This document shows, piece by piece, positions 10,652 to 23,400 of a stretch of DNA of 64,000 nt. The notes beneath the pieces are model-generated. The model was not told the DNA's origin. It was given only the letters and a program-made list of their open reading frames with translations, and did not search any database. Within the stretch, counting starts at the first letter, position 1. Each line of letters begins with the position of its first letter. Position numbers and translations under genes: made by a program. Origin of the DNA: Prorocentrum cordatum. Taxonomy: Eukaryota > Sar > Dinophyceae > Prorocentrales > Prorocentraceae. The DNA lies in contig CAUYUJ010014607.1 in the NCBI GenBank assembly GCA_963575745.1, forward strand, positions 220,001-284,000. The letters run 5' to 3'.

Positions 10652-11539
10652 CTAGACTTCCCAAGCGCCGCCGAAGACTTGCCCGAAGAGCGCCGTGCCC
10701 CGCGCCGAGACGAGCGGGGCCAAGTCCGCTGCTACCTCGCTCGATCTCTCTGTAAACTCGCTGGCTATGCCGGAAACCGCCCCCCCGTCTTTGACGACGC
10801 CTGGGAATTTGCCCGATCTTCTGCCTCCCGTATTCTGCGAGCGGCGCCTGGGCGCGCCGAGCCCTGGCATCGCTATCTCTCGCCACTCCTGGAACTGGCG
10901 GGCGACGGAGGCCACGCCCCTGCCGACCTGCGAGACCGACCCCTCGACCTTCTGAGTCTGTCGGGGGGAAGGCCCGAGCTTCTGGCCCACGAGGCCAGCA
11001 ATGGCTGCGAGCCCCCCCCCTTCGATCTCTAACGAGACGCTCGCCTGCAAGCCCCCGCAGTGCAGAGTGCGCGCCGAGCTATGTTCCTCCTTCTGGTCCT
11101 TCCCCTTCCCTGCCACCCCCCTACCTTTCCATTCGAAATCTGGGTAGTCGTCGAAGCTGCCCATCTCCTGGTGGGGGCACCAGGTGCGATGTGATTTGCT
11201 TGCTGGACCTTGAAGGGCTCCAGTTCGGGGTTTCTTGATGAGCTTCCCCATCGTCGTGCCTGGGCGTCGCGCGCCCCCTCTGGACGCGTCGGGCATCTCC
11301 CCTGGGTTGGGCGCCCCTGCCTTATCCGCGGGGTCCAACTCCGGATCTGGAATGCACTTCCCCCACTCAGCATCGAGAGCCAGGATTGGCCCGGACATTG
11401 CAGCCAGCTCGCGAGAGCTGGGGCTCGCGAGAGCTGGGGCTGGAGTTGGAAGAGGCAGCATTGGGCGGCGGCGTCTCGAGGGCCCGATCTTGGAGCCGAT
11501 ATTGGCGGTGTCTCTTGGAGCCGATATTGGCGTGCACAA
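10652..11539 (-). pseudogene. Candidate LINE ORF1 remnant
   Basis: A 295-codon minus frame lies directly upstream of the endonuclease. It is rich in basic and small residues, with the aromatic and acidic segment GSFDDYPDFEWKGRG. No CCHC knuckle is complete. The ORF1 call rests on position, length and composition only; it could be unrelated GC-rich sequence. Confidence 0.35.
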
Positions 11540-11544
11540 CTAAG

Positions 11545-11700
11545 TGCTACAGACGCGCGCAGACAGCCAGCCAGCAAACCGATCAAACCAACTGCCAACC
11601 ATATTTTCAGACTACAGGCCAACCCGCCGCGCTTCCAGCCAGCCAACCGACAAGCCAACAAGCGAACCGACAAACCAGGCGCGGCCGCGCAAGCATTCGC
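11545..11700. repeat. CCAACC/CAAAC-rich low-complexity stretch
   Basis: Words such as CAGCCAGCCAACC, CGACAAGCCAACAAGC and GAACCGACAAACCAGG repeat. On the minus strand this is TTGG-rich and lies at the 5' edge of the LINE remnant, possibly part of its 5' leader. Confidence 0.5.
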
Positions 11701-11734
11701 AGGAGGGGGGGCTGGCGGCAAAGGGCGAAGCCCC

Positions 11735-11970
11735 TTAGATATCCAACTCGGTGAACCAGGCTGTGCCAAGATCCGTTTCAAACTTGTGCGTCACCTCGCG
11801 GTAGACAAACACGTCACGTTTGGCCTGCAACACCGACGCTATGTATGTATAGCTGCCGTCGCTGAAAGCCGACGCGCACGATCCGCAGAAATTGGCGAAG
11901 TCTGCCTCAAGAAACTGTTCACGAGTCATGCGTGCATGTTCCGTTGCTCGCACAATGGTGACTTCGCCAT
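11735..11970 (-). CDS. Putative terminal exon, unknown protein
   Basis: The minus frame is open to a TAA at 11735-11737. Its non-repetitive, mixed-composition sequence includes MTREQFLEADFANF, GSCASAFSDGSYTYI and a C-terminal KFETDLGTAWFTELDI. Its composition differs from the GC-rich LINE and the microsatellites around it. No initiator is certain; a Met lies within the frame near 11927, and an AG dinucleotide near 11972 could be a splice acceptor. I do not recognise the family. It could be the last exon of a gene whose other exons lie beyond the repeats to the right. Confidence 0.4.
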
Positions 11971-12339
11971 ACCTGCTCCCAAGTCAATGGTGTAACGTTT
12001 CCCATATCATCGCGACTGAAACGTAGGTCTATTCAGTCGTGCACACGTTGCCACCGAACGATCACACATGACTTGCGGACAACGACACTAAGGACAATTC
12101 CCAATCACCTCACCCGGTTCACTCTGACGCCATCATCATCTTCCATTTCGTCGAATTCCTTATCATACTCCGTCGCTTCCCTTCCTCATTCCCTTTCCTA
12201 AAAAAAAAACTCATCCCTGTGGCGCCCCAAGATGTGTCGCCAGGGCTGCCTGAAACTTCTTCAACGAGTATGACATCGAAGCTCGTACTTTGCAACGGTT
12301 TCACACATGGAAGGCCGGTCGTTTGCAAACTGAGGACTT

Positions 12340-12600
12340 CGCCTTAGCGCCGCGCGCATTCGTCTCAAACGTCTGCAGCGGTTAAGGATGGAGGACAGTG
12401 GTGCTCAATATGTGGCTCTAGTTTCAGCGTAGCGCACATTCGTCTAAAACTTTGGCAGGAGCTTCAGAGAGGGAGGGTGGTTCCTTTTTCCGACATGTGG
12501 CTCTAGCCTTCAGCACCCGGCACGCTCGTCCTAAACATCTGCGACTCTTTCAAAGATTCGTACGGCGTCAATCCAATGACGGGTTTCCTGAAAAGGTATG
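12340..12600 (+). repeat. ~90-bp tandem repeat, module 1
   Basis: At least two to three diverged units with CGCGCATTCGTCTCAAACGT, TGGAGGACAGTGGTG and GTGGCTCTAG words. The same unit recurs at 18490-19200. 11971-12339 before it holds no supported feature. Confidence 0.65.
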
Positions 12601-12726
12601 GGCTTGTCAAGACGCGGCAGTCATGTTGATTCGCGGCGTTGGAATACCAGGAAGGTGTTCCGCCACGACAAAGGTTTGCCATGGCATCCCATCTGTCCTC
12701 ATCGTCCCCCGCGCCGTCGTCCAAAT

Positions 12727-12912
12727 CTTCATCATCCTCATCATCTACACCGTCGTCATTATCACCATCACCATCGCCACCACAATCATCACCGCCAACA
12801 TCTACATAACCCTCACCATCACCATCTACATCCTCATGATCACTACCATCATCATAATCACCATCACCACTATCATAACTTTTATTAGCACAAGCACCAC
12901 AACCATCAACAA

Positions 12913-12944
<32 letters not shown>

Positions 12945-13960
12945 GGTTCATCTTCATCATCATGGTCAGCATCGTCATCGTCATCTTCATCCTCATCAGC
13001 AGCATCATCGTATCATCAGCAGCAGTACCCTCACCATCACCAGCATCACACTCATCACTACCACCACCGCCATCACCATCACAATCACCACCGTCATCAG
13101 CATCATAGCCACCACTACCACCATCTCCATCACCATCGTCATCATCATCATCACCATCACAAGGAGCATTAGCATCAACTCTATCATCATCATCATCATC
13201 ATCATCACCACCATCATCATCATTATAATCATTGTCATTCTCATCATAATCGTCACCACAACCACCATCGCCATCAGCACCACCATCGTCATCAACAACA
13301 CCACCACCATAAAGACCATACTCATCATCACCACCAAAACCATCATCATCAGCATCATCATCAGCATTGCCATCATCATCATCATCCTGCTCCTCATCCT
13401 CCCAGTCGTCACCATCACCATCACCATCACCCCCATCACCACCATCACCATTACCACTATCACCACCATCATCAACATCATCCTGATCACCGTCGTAATC
13501 AGCATCATCGTTTCCATCACCACCATCACCATCATCATCATGACCATCATCATTATCATTACCATCTCACCCTCATCCCCATCCTCATCCTCGCCATCAT
13601 CACACCCATGATGATGATCATCATCACCACCACCATCACCACCATCATCCTCACCATCTTCATCAGCACCAGCATCATCATCGTCATCATCATCATCTCC
13701 ATCGTCATCCCCATCGTCATCGTCATCGTCATGATCATCAACGGCAACGGCATCATCACCACCATCACCGACACCACCACCACCATCACCACAATCACCA
13801 CCATCATCATCATCATCGTCAGCATCATAATCCTCATCCTCGTCCTCATCATCATATCCTCATCCTCATCCCCGTTCCCATCGCCATCCCCATCTGCATC
13901 TTCATTCTCATCCTCATCCTCATCATCACGACTCTCACACATCCTCCTCATCACGGCCCT
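12727..13960. repeat. 1.2 kb CAT/CAC microsatellite
   Basis: Continuous imperfect CATCAT and CATCAC triplets with occasional CGT, CCT and CTC variants. Frames give poly-His, poly-Ile/Thr/Ser and poly-Met/Val on the complement. These are artefacts despite lengths near 190 codons. Confidence 0.95.
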
Positions 13961-14025
13961 CCCAAGTGTCACACGTGACCGCCTCCCGTGCCCCCTCGAA
14001 CAGTCGCCACCGAGAATGCCGTGCT

Positions 14026-14091
14026 GGCACAAAGGCGGGAAGTGCCGCAGGCACAAAGGCGGGAAGTGCCGCAGGCAAAACGCGGACGACT
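14026..14091 (+). repeat. 24-bp tandem duplication
   Basis: GGCACAAAGGCGGGAAGTGC followed by CGCA occurs twice in tandem, with a third partial unit. 14092-14281 after it is AT-richer and unremarkable. Confidence 0.7.
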
Positions 14092-14281
14092 CAAGCTAGG
14101 ATCAAAGGGCGCGGCAACAAGTGAAGACAAGAGGCGCGCATCCTCTCAGGAAAAAATGACACAGACACAAACCATCGTCGATTCCCAAATGAATATTGAC
14201 AAGATGGGAAAAATGATGGGTAAACGGGAAACCAGAAAATATAAACAAATATGCAAAATCCGGAAATGTGTCTATATACAT

Positions 14282-16665
<2,384 letters not shown>

Positions 16666-16675
16666 CCTGGCACCT

Positions 16676-16915
16676 TCCTCATCCTCCTCCTCCTTCTCCT
16701 CCTCCTCCTCCTCCTCCTCCTCCTCCTCCTCCTCGGCAGCCGCGCCTCCAGCCACCCCCTGGGGCGTCCCAGCCAGCAAGCCCCGCGGAGGCGGCCAGCG
16801 GCCGGGCAGGCCGACGCGGACCTGTTGCGGGGAACCTCCTCCTCCTCCTCCTTCCCTCCTTCTCCTCATCCTCCTCCTCCTCCTCCTTCTTCTCCTCCGC
16901 CTCCTCCATCCCTTC
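16676..16915. repeat. CTC arrays with GC-rich spacer
   Basis: Two CTC arrays (about 16676-16735 and 16836-16905) separated by a GC-rich spacer. Poly-Ser, poly-Pro or poly-Glu frames are artefacts. 16916-17205 after it holds nothing I recognise. Confidence 0.85.
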
Positions 16916-17206
16916 GCCTTGCGAATGACTCCTCGCTGTCGCACCCAGAGGCGTGTCCGCACTGCCAGCCAGGCGTTTCGCCTGAGACTTCCCCACCATC
17001 CGTGATCCTACAACTTAGCATTTGGAACAATTTGTGGGGGCATGTGCGCGGCCCAGCGGGGGGGGTGCAGGGACGTAATGGAATAAAAAGGGGCGCCGTG
17101 AAACCTGGGGAAATCCGCCGGCCCCCTTGTGGGGCCACCAGGCTGCGAGGCACGTGATTCGCAGTTTCCTGTACCAGTCGTAGGTTGTAGTTTCCAGTGT
17201 TACAGT

Positions 17207-17268
17207 TCTGCTTCTTGCTGGTTACTGTAACTAGTTGACTTCTTGCTGGTTACTGTAACTAGTTGATT
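17207..17268 (+). repeat. 30-bp tandem duplication
   Basis: CTTCTTGCTGGTTACTGTAA followed by CTAGTTGA occurs twice in direct succession. Confidence 0.9.
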
Positions 17269-17353
17269 GACCGCGCGAGGGGGGGGGAGGCCCAAACAAG
17301 ACTTTTAGCCTCACCTGGGCGCGTTGTCTGAATTGCTGGGGGGGCTCGAAATC

Positions 17354-17885
17354 GACACCCCTCACGCAGATCCGCGGGGTCAGGGTCCAAAAACACATGG
17401 GATTTGCCACATTTCTGAAATTCGGTGCCACCCCTCACGCAGATCCGCGGGGTCAGGGTCCAAAAACACAGGGGATTTGCCACATTTCTGAAATTCGGTG
17501 CCACCCCTCACGCAGATCCGCGGGGTCAGGGTCCAAAAACACAGGGGATTTGCCACATTTCTGAAATTCGGTGCCACCCCTCACGCAGATCCGCGGGGTC
17601 AGGGTCCAAAAACACAGGGGATTTGCCACATTTCTGAAAGTCGGTGCCACCCCTCACGCAGATCCGCGGGGTCAGGGTCCAAAAACACAGGGGATTTGCC
17701 ACATTTCTCAAAATTCGGTGCCACCCCTCACGCAGATCCGCGGGGTCAGGGTCCAAAAACACATAGGATTTGCCACATTTCTGAAATTCGGTGCCACCCC
17801 TCACGCAGATCCGGGGGGTCAGGGTCCAAAAACACAGGGGATTTGCCACATTTCTGAAATTCGGTGCCACCCCTCACGCACATCC
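17354..17885 (+). repeat. 73-bp tandem array, seven units
   Basis: Units begin near 17357, 17430, 17503, 17576, 17649, 17723 and 17796, with a partial eighth at 17869. Each has CACCCCTCACGCAGATCCGC, GGGGTCAGGGTCCAAAAACA and GGGATTTGCCACATTTCTGA. They are nearly identical, so amplification was recent. The periodic frames on both strands come from the unit length (73 is not a multiple of 3, so frames rotate) and are not genes. Confidence 0.95.
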
Positions 17886-17887
17886 AT

Positions 17888-18005
17888 CGCAAGGCGTGGT
17901 AACCCAAACTGCGAGTACTCTCTCGGCCCTTTAATCCCAAGGTGTGGTAACCAAGCTCGTAAACCATACACGTCTTACCCATCGCCCTGTGTGGTAACCC
18001 CTCTT
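17888..18005 (+). repeat. GTGTGGTAACC-type spaced repeat
   Basis: The motif (G)TGTGGTAACC occurs three times (near 17894, 17942 and 17989), spaced about 48 bp apart, each preceded by an AAGG- or CCCT-type word. It directly follows the 73-bp array. Confidence 0.6.
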
Positions 18006-18118
18006 GTGATCAGTTGGTTTTGCCGATTGCGAATCGGCCTCGCATGAAGTTCCGATACTGCTGCACGACAGCGCCAAAGCCTCATGACTTAGCTTTTCCA
18101 TGGCCCATTCTCCGAGAG

Positions 18119-18172
18119 AGGGGGCCGGCGGCAGGGGGCGAAGCCCTTACGGATATCATGTCCCCCGCCATG
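18119..18172. repeat. GGGCGAAGCCC word and GGATATCATG hairpin
   Basis: GGCGGCAGGGGGCGAAGCCC matches a word at about 11712-11733 (GGCGGCAAAGGGCGAAGCCC); both are followed by a GATATC. Here GGATATCATG and CATGATATCC form a 10-bp hairpin with an 8-base loop. Confidence 0.5.
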
Positions 18173-18361
18173 ATATCCACTCCCCCCCAGTCATCACCCC
18201 CCTCCTTTCCGCCCCCGAAGTTTGTGGGGGAGGAGCGGCGCCTCCTCCCGCCCGGGCGCACGAGAAAGCGCCCTCCGCGGGCGGCGCCGGAGGCGCCTTC
18301 CCGGGGAAGGACCTCTGGCGCCGAGCCCCACGCCGCCCGGTTGCGGGTCGGAGACGAAGAG

Positions 18362-18456
18362 GTTCCTCCTCCTCCTCCTCCTCCTCCTCCTCCTCCTCCT
18401 CTTCCTCCTCCTCCACCTCTTCCTCCTCCTCCTCCTCCTCCTCCTCCACCTCTGCC
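18362..18456. repeat. CCT/CTC array
   Basis: A nearly pure CTC array with two CCACCT/CTTCCT interruptions. Encoded poly-Ser, poly-Pro, poly-Leu and poly-Glu frames are artefacts. 18173-18361 before it is GC-rich with nothing recognised. Confidence 0.9.
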
Positions 18457-18489
18457 TCCCGATCCTTCGCAGACTGTGGGCGGGCGGTT

Positions 18490-19200
18490 TTCAAAACAGG
18501 TGGTCAGCTTTCGCTCCGGCGCCGCGCACACTCGTCTTATAGACGTTCGCAAAGAGTCTGTACGGAGGAAGACGGGCCGTGGTCAGAACGTGGCTCTCGC
18601 ATCCGCGCCGCGCACACTCGTATTACTGGGTAGTCGAAGCCGATCTGGCGCCAATCTGGCAGGCCCAATCTGGCAAACGGGGGCAATCTGGCGAGGGAGC
18701 CAACGCGAATCCAGTCTGGCGGAATAACCCAAATCATCCAGTTTGGCCGGGCCAGATTGGCCCTGGGGGCCCAATCCAATCTGACAGTCTGGCCTTCGAC
18801 TACCGAGTATTACACAATTGAATAAAGAGCTTCACGGATGGGGGGCAGGAGGTTTCGAAGTGTGGCTCTCGCCTTAGCGCACGCGCGCACTCGTTTAAAA
18901 GTTTGCTGGAGTTTTCACGGATGGAGGAGGGAAGGTTCTCTAATTGTGGTCATCGCCTTAGCGTCGCGCGCACTCGTCTTAAGAGGTTACAGCAGTTTCT
19001 ATGACTGTTACGACAGACGGCCTGGAGATTCTTTGCCGGCACGAGGTAGGGCTGTCAGGGTACCTCAGTCACGTTGGTTCTTGTGTTGAAGTCCCAGGGA
19101 TGGTGCTCTAACGCAGCTCAGGATCGTCAGGGCGCGTAATTCTGATTCGCGGCGTTGAAGTCCCAAGAATGGTGTCTTGGCACGGTTCAATGTTTTCAAG
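18490..19200 (+). repeat. ~90-bp tandem repeat, module 2
   Basis: Diverged units share GTGGCTCTCGCCTTAGCG, CGCGCACTCGTCTTA and TTCACGGATGGAGGA. The first units are interrupted by IR-7 (18627-18806). The right part changes to a GTTGAAGTCCCA unit (about 19085 and 19160). The same sequence of repeats, including GATTCGCGGCGTTG, appears in module 1 (12340-12660). Confidence 0.7.
18627..18806. mobile_element. IR-7 MITE-like element with 7-bp duplication
   Basis: A 180-bp element beginning TGGGTAGTCGAAG and ending CTTCGACTACCGA, flanked by the direct repeat GTATTAC (18620-18626 and 18807-18813). The interior is made of AATCTGGC words. It sits within a ~90-bp repeat unit; related units without the insertion continue across the site, which supports insertion at that point. 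A 7-bp duplication and short terminal inverted repeats fit a non-autonomous DNA transposon; the superfamily is undetermined. Confidence 0.8.
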
Positions 19201-19454
19201 CCGTTGTCTTCCAACGGAACACTTCCAGTAGTGAAAACAAATTCTTGTAGGGACTTGTGAAGAGGGAACTTGGAGGATTGATTACAACATCGTCGAGGAC
19301 TCTTGGGTTTACACTGGTCCTCGTCTTCCTCCTCCTGCTCCTCCTTCTGCGCCTGCGTCTCCTCCTCATCATGGTCATCTTACGCATTCTCCCTCCCTTC
19401 AGGCCCTCCTCGTCCTCCTCTTCCCGCACCTCCTCCCCATGTCCTCCACGTTCT

Positions 19455-19465
19455 CTTCCCCGTCC

Positions 19466-19526
<61 letters not shown>

Positions 19527-19990
19527 CATCCTCATCCTCATCCTCATCCTCATCCTCATCCTCATCATCATCATCACCATCATCCTCTTCATCAGCATCA
19601 TCAGCAGCATCATCACCATCTCATCCTCTCATCACCACCATCACCATCACCATCACCACCACCATTACCATCACCATCACCATCACCATCACCACCAACA
19701 TCATCAACACCATCACCATCATCATCAGAAGCGTCGGCATCATCATCCTGGTCGTCATCCACCTTTTCGTCATCATCGCCATCACCATCACCCCCACCAT
19801 CACCATCACCATTACCATCATCACCATCATCATCACCACCATCCTCATCATCGTCGTCGGCATCATCATCATTTCCAACACCACCATCACCATCACCATC
19901 ACCATCACCATCACCATCACCATCACCATCACCATCAACACAATAATAACCACCATCATCACCACCATCGCCACCACCATCGTGTCATCC
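19455..19990. repeat. CAT/CAC microsatellite, module 2
   Basis: Pure CAT (about 19466-19522), CATCCT (to about 19565), then CATCAC repeats to 19985. It continues as GC-rich sequence with a CGTCGTCGT tract at about 20125-20175. Homopolymeric Ser, His, Ile/Thr and Met frames are artefacts. Confidence 0.95.
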
Positions 19991-20455
19991 TCCTCCTCCT
20001 CGCGCTGCGCGCGCCCTGCCTGGCAGGCCGGCGCCCAATGCCCCACAGGCGGGCGCCAGCGCCTCTGGCGGCGCCCGCGGGCGGCAGCTCGGGAACCAGC
20101 GCCCTGCTCTTTCGGGGGCAGCGGTTGTCGTTGTCGACGTCGTCGTCGTCGTGGTCGTCGTCGTCGATGTCGTGGATGGGAGAAAAATCTTTAATCATTT
20201 CGGGGAGATGTGGGGGCGGGGTTGGGCCAACGGGTAACGGTACCGCCCGAGTGGGGTGGGGCACGTCTGGGCGGGGGTGCGCTGCCATCGCCAGAGTACG
20301 CGTGCGAACACCAACATGTGGGGGGCGAGGCCAGGCCACCCAGCCCCCACACGGTATGATCTTTATCGTCACCCCGAGTAAGGACCGCTCCGCGCCGCCT
20401 CGTCGTCGTCGTCCTCCTCCTCCTCCTCCTCCTCCTCCCAAGGTCCATTCGCGTC

Positions 20456-20635
20456 GTGAACAAAATCACGACACAGGGTTTTTCGGCAGTCTTCAACCTC
20501 TGGGAGCCCTTACTGGACCTTGGGACTGTAACAGAAATGACTCAGGAGGAAAATCCAGCCCCCACGAAGGAGAAAGCGCGTTTCGCGGGCGCCTGCTTGG
20601 AACAAAATCTCCAACTCCCCTCGAAACCCGGGGGG
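20456..20635 (+). CDS. Weak candidate exon left of GACGCC array
   Basis: The plus frame reads NKITTQGFSAVFNLWEPLL, EMTQEENPAPTKEKARF and CLEQNLQLPSKP before entering G/C runs. Composition is balanced, but a second plus frame is also open here and no initiator or splice site is certain. The Pro/Gly/Thr-rich continuation into the array is not supported as protein. No family recognised. Confidence 0.2.
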
Positions 20636-20712
20636 GGGGAATTCCCAACCCCCCCTGGGGGTTCGAACCGGGGGGGGGCCCACCTCCTCGACTCCAAGGG
20701 GGGGAGGGAAAG
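20620..20712 (+). repeat. G/C-run cassette, left boundary of array
   Basis: CTCGAAACCCGGGGGGGGG, then AACCCCCCCTGGGGGTTCGA ACC followed by GGGGGGGGGCCC. The core is a G-run, TTCGAA and a C-run, able to fold on itself. It directly precedes the GACGCC-type array and has an inverted counterpart at 22272-22350. Confidence 0.7.
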
Positions 20713-20789
20713 ACGACAAAAGCGAGGACGACGACGCCGACGCCGACGACGACGACAACACGACATCGGCGGCGCCGACAGCGAAGACA

Positions 20790-20826
<37 letters not shown>

Positions 20827-21438
20827 CAAGGACTCGCACACGACGACGACGACGATGCCGACGCCGACGCCAATGCCCACGCCGACGCCGACGACGACGA
20901 CGGGAACGCCGACGACGCCGACGCCATCAACGACGCCGACGACGAGCACAACGCCGACGCCGACGACGCCGCGCAGGACGCCGAGCATGACGCCGACAAC
21001 AATGCCGACGCCGACAACGACGCCAACAACGACGCCGACGCCGAGCACGACGCCAAGCACGACGCCGACGACGCCGACGGTGACAACGACGCCAACGCCG
21101 ACGCCGACAAAGAGCACGACGCCAAGCAGAATGCCGAGCACGGCGCCGACACCAATGTGGACAACGACGACGAGGTCGCCGCCGACGCCGACGCCGCCGA
21201 CGCCGACTACGACGACGAGCGCGACGCCGACGCCGTCGACGACGACGAGCACGACGCCGACACTAGCAGGGACGACTGCGCCGACGAAGAGGACGTCGGC
21301 GAGCACGACGCCAAGCGCAGCGCCGACGCCGACGTCGACGACGACAACGACGACGATGACGACGCCAACGCCGACGCCGCCGACGACTACAACGCCGACG
21401 CTGACACCGACGCCGAGCACGACGCCGACGTTGACGCT

Positions 21439-21480
<42 letters not shown>

Positions 21481-21567
21481 CACGACGCCGAGCACGACGC
21501 CAACAACGACGACGACAAGGCCGAGCACGACGCCGACGCCGATGCCGACGATGGCGACGACGCCGGG

Positions 21568-21600
<33 letters not shown>

Positions 21601-22265
21601 TGGCGCCGACGCCGAGATCGACGACGACGCAGCCGACGACGACTACGACGCCGACGCCAATAACGACGACGAGCACGACGCCGACGCTGACGCCGACGCC
21701 GCCGACGACGACGCCGAGCACGACGCCGAGCACGACGCCGAGCACGACGCCGACGACGCCGACAACGACGCCGACGCTGGCGCCGACGCCTACGCCGAAG
21801 AAGAGGACGTCGGCGAGCACGACACCGAGCACAGCGCCGACGCTGACGCCGACGACGACGCCGACACCGCCGACGAAGACTACGACGCCGACGCTGACTA
21901 TGACGCCGAGCACGACGCCGAGCATGACGCAGACGCCGGCGACGACGACGAGCGCGACGCCGAGCACGACGCCGAGCACGACGTCGACGACGCCAACGCC
22001 GACCACGCCGACGCCGACCACGCCGAGCACGACGCCGAGCACGACGCCGACAACGACGACGACGAGGCCGAGCACGACGCCGATGCCTATGCCGACGATG
22101 GCGACGACGTCCGGCGCCGACGCCGACACTGACAACGACGCCGACGCTGGCGCCGACGCCGAGACCGATGACGCCGAGGCCGACGTCGCCGCCAACGACG
22201 ACGACGACGACGCCGACGCCGGCAACGATGTCGAGCACGACGCCGACGCCGACGCCAGACGACGA
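20713..22265. repeat. 1.55 kb GACGCC/GACGAC array
   Basis: Imperfect hexamer and trinucleotide array of GACGCC, GACGAC and GAGCACGACGCC words. Higher-order structure is visible: GACGTCGGCGAGCACGAC occurs near 21293 and 21808, and GCCGACGATGGCGACGACG near 21544 and 22093, suggesting repeat blocks of about 510-550 bp. Frames of up to 786 codons are products of a stop-free repeat. A low-complexity acidic (Asp/Ala/Glu/His) protein cannot be excluded, but nothing in the flanks anchors one. Confidence 0.9.
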
Positions 22266-22271
22266 CGCCGT

Positions 22272-22350
22272 CGTCGTCCCCCCCCCTCCCCGGGTGTAAA
22301 CCCAGGGTGGAGACATTTCCCCTCCCCTTCCCCCCCGGGTTCGGAACCTG
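22272..22350 (-). repeat. G/C-run cassette, right boundary (inverted)
   Basis: Read on the minus strand, GGTTCCGAACCCGGGGGGG is followed by a GGGG-rich run and GGGGAGGGGGGGG, then GACGACG. This mirrors the left cassette at 20620-20712, so the array sits between inverted G/C cassettes. Confidence 0.6.
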
Positions 22351-22454
22351 GGGCGGACCCTACATGCGACCCCAAAGGCGCTTTTCCCAGGAAGGGGTCC
22401 AGACCTCCTGTGCACGTCATGAAGAAATCATGACGTCTGGGTTCTGGATCATCT

Positions 22455-22830
22455 TGGCAGTGCGCCGAGGGGGGAAGTGAGAACGGGCAGGCCCACGGCA
22501 AGTTCGTGTCGTGCCGACTTCGGCGCTGGTTTCTGACGCTGGTGGGATCGTTCAACTTTGAATGATCGGCCGCCTCCGAAACGTCGGCCGCCTCCGAAAC
22601 GTCAGATCGTTCAACACCGACCGATTGGCGTTCAACGTTGAACGCTGGCGGCGGGGTCGCCGCCGGTCGACACGATACGAACCTGCAATACTTAGAAATG
22701 GCGGGGCTTCTCAGAGGCCCTTCGACCTTCCGATGAACCCTCTGCGGCATCGGAGAAGGCTGATGAAGCTTCTCAAAGGCAAGCGGCCTCCTGAGGCTTC
22801 TGAGAAGGCCGCCCTCCTTTTCGGGGCGGT
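22455..22830. mobile_element. IR-2 element, diverged or interrupted copy b
   Basis: The left part GAGGGGGGAAGTGAGAACGG and GCAGGCC matches the IR-2 end. GGCGGGGCTTCTCAGAGG and GAGGCTTCTGAGAAGGC at 22700-22822 match its interior hairpins. About 220 bp between them holds GTTCAACTTTGAA and GTTCAACGTTGAAC palindromes and a duplicated GGCCGCCTCCGAAACGTC, probably an inserted or expanded segment. Confidence 0.45.
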
Positions 22831-22867
22831 GTTCGTCGTCGCCCGCCCTTGGGATACAACAACTGAT

Positions 22868-23002
22868 CGATACCTCTACTCTCTACCCCAGACCTTTCGC
22901 GGGGTGCGTTTTGACCAAAGTTGCGAGGCGAATGCATCCGTGGCGACGATGGCCTCCCAGGATGCCCCGAAAGGGAAAATGGGGGAAGGGTAGTGGTATG
23001 GG
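22868..23002. mobile_element. IR-5 MITE-like element, copy A
   Basis: Ends GATACCTCTACTCTCTACC and GGTAGTGGTATG are inverted relatives. The interior has CCTTTCGCGGGGTGCGTT, TTGACC and GTGGCGACGATGGCCTCCCA. Copies at 39114-39242 and 54402-54533 share TGCGTTCTGACC, GTGGCGACGAGGGCCTCCCA and the ends. No coding capacity. Confidence 0.7.
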
Positions 23003-23052
23003 TAGGTACCCTTTCCTCCTCTGATGCTTTGCCTGCGGAGGCCTCGACCCTC

Positions 23053-23123
23053 GACGATCGATGAGTTTGGACCTGCTTGGCTTCCCCGACGATCGATGAT
23101 TTTGGGCCTGCTTGGCTTCCCCG
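23053..23123 (+). repeat. ~36-bp tandem duplication
   Basis: CGACGATCGATGAGTTTGGA and CCTGCTTGGCTTCCC are repeated with few changes. Confidence 0.8.
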
Positions 23124-23324
23124 GGCCATACCGTCAACCCGCAGAAGAAGCACGCACGATGAGGATGGGCACCTCGTCCTCCTCCGAGCCCTCAAAGCAT
23201 GGCGCCAAGACAAATCCCCGGGAGGAGGAGTTCCATGAGGAAGCGCAGGGCAAAAGGAGGAAGGAGGAACTCTAGTAGGCGGAGGAAATGAAGATGGGGC
23301 AGGAAGAGGACGCGGAAGGATGGT

Positions 23325-23400
23325 GGTGGTGGTGACGAGGAGGAGGAGGAGGAGAAGGAGAAGGAGAAGGAGGAGGAAGAGACGGGGACGAAGAGAAGGA
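23325..23400. repeat. GGA/GAA purine tract
   Basis: GAGGAGGAG and GAGAAGGAG triplets. 23125-23324 before it and 23401-23870 after it hold nothing I can support. Confidence 0.8.

Larger units (their letters stand above)
7316..11539 (-). mobile_element. Degenerate non-LTR (LINE) retrotransposon
   Basis: Read on the minus strand, the order is a candidate first ORF (about 11539-10652), an apurinic-type endonuclease (about 10130-9500), reverse transcriptase (about 8476-7885) and a C-terminal tail ending near 7316. This is the order of a two-ORF LINE with an AP endonuclease. Several frameshifts and frame changes separate the motifs, so the copy is dead. Its 5' side abuts a CCAACC-rich stretch. The exact termini and target duplication were not found. 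Confidence 0.8.

Noticed and set aside
12119-12328. Minus frame of 69 codons (FDVILVEEVSGSPGDTSWG)
   Set aside because: Short, without recognised family; a plus frame of similar quality overlaps it.
17354-17885. 73-bp array as a CRISPR
   Set aside because: Units are contiguous tandem repeats without unique spacers, in a eukaryotic context.
19303-22750. Long acidic, Thr/Pro or Val/Gly-rich frames (up to 786 codons)
   Set aside because: Products of CAT and GACGCC microsatellites; several frames on both strands are open at once.
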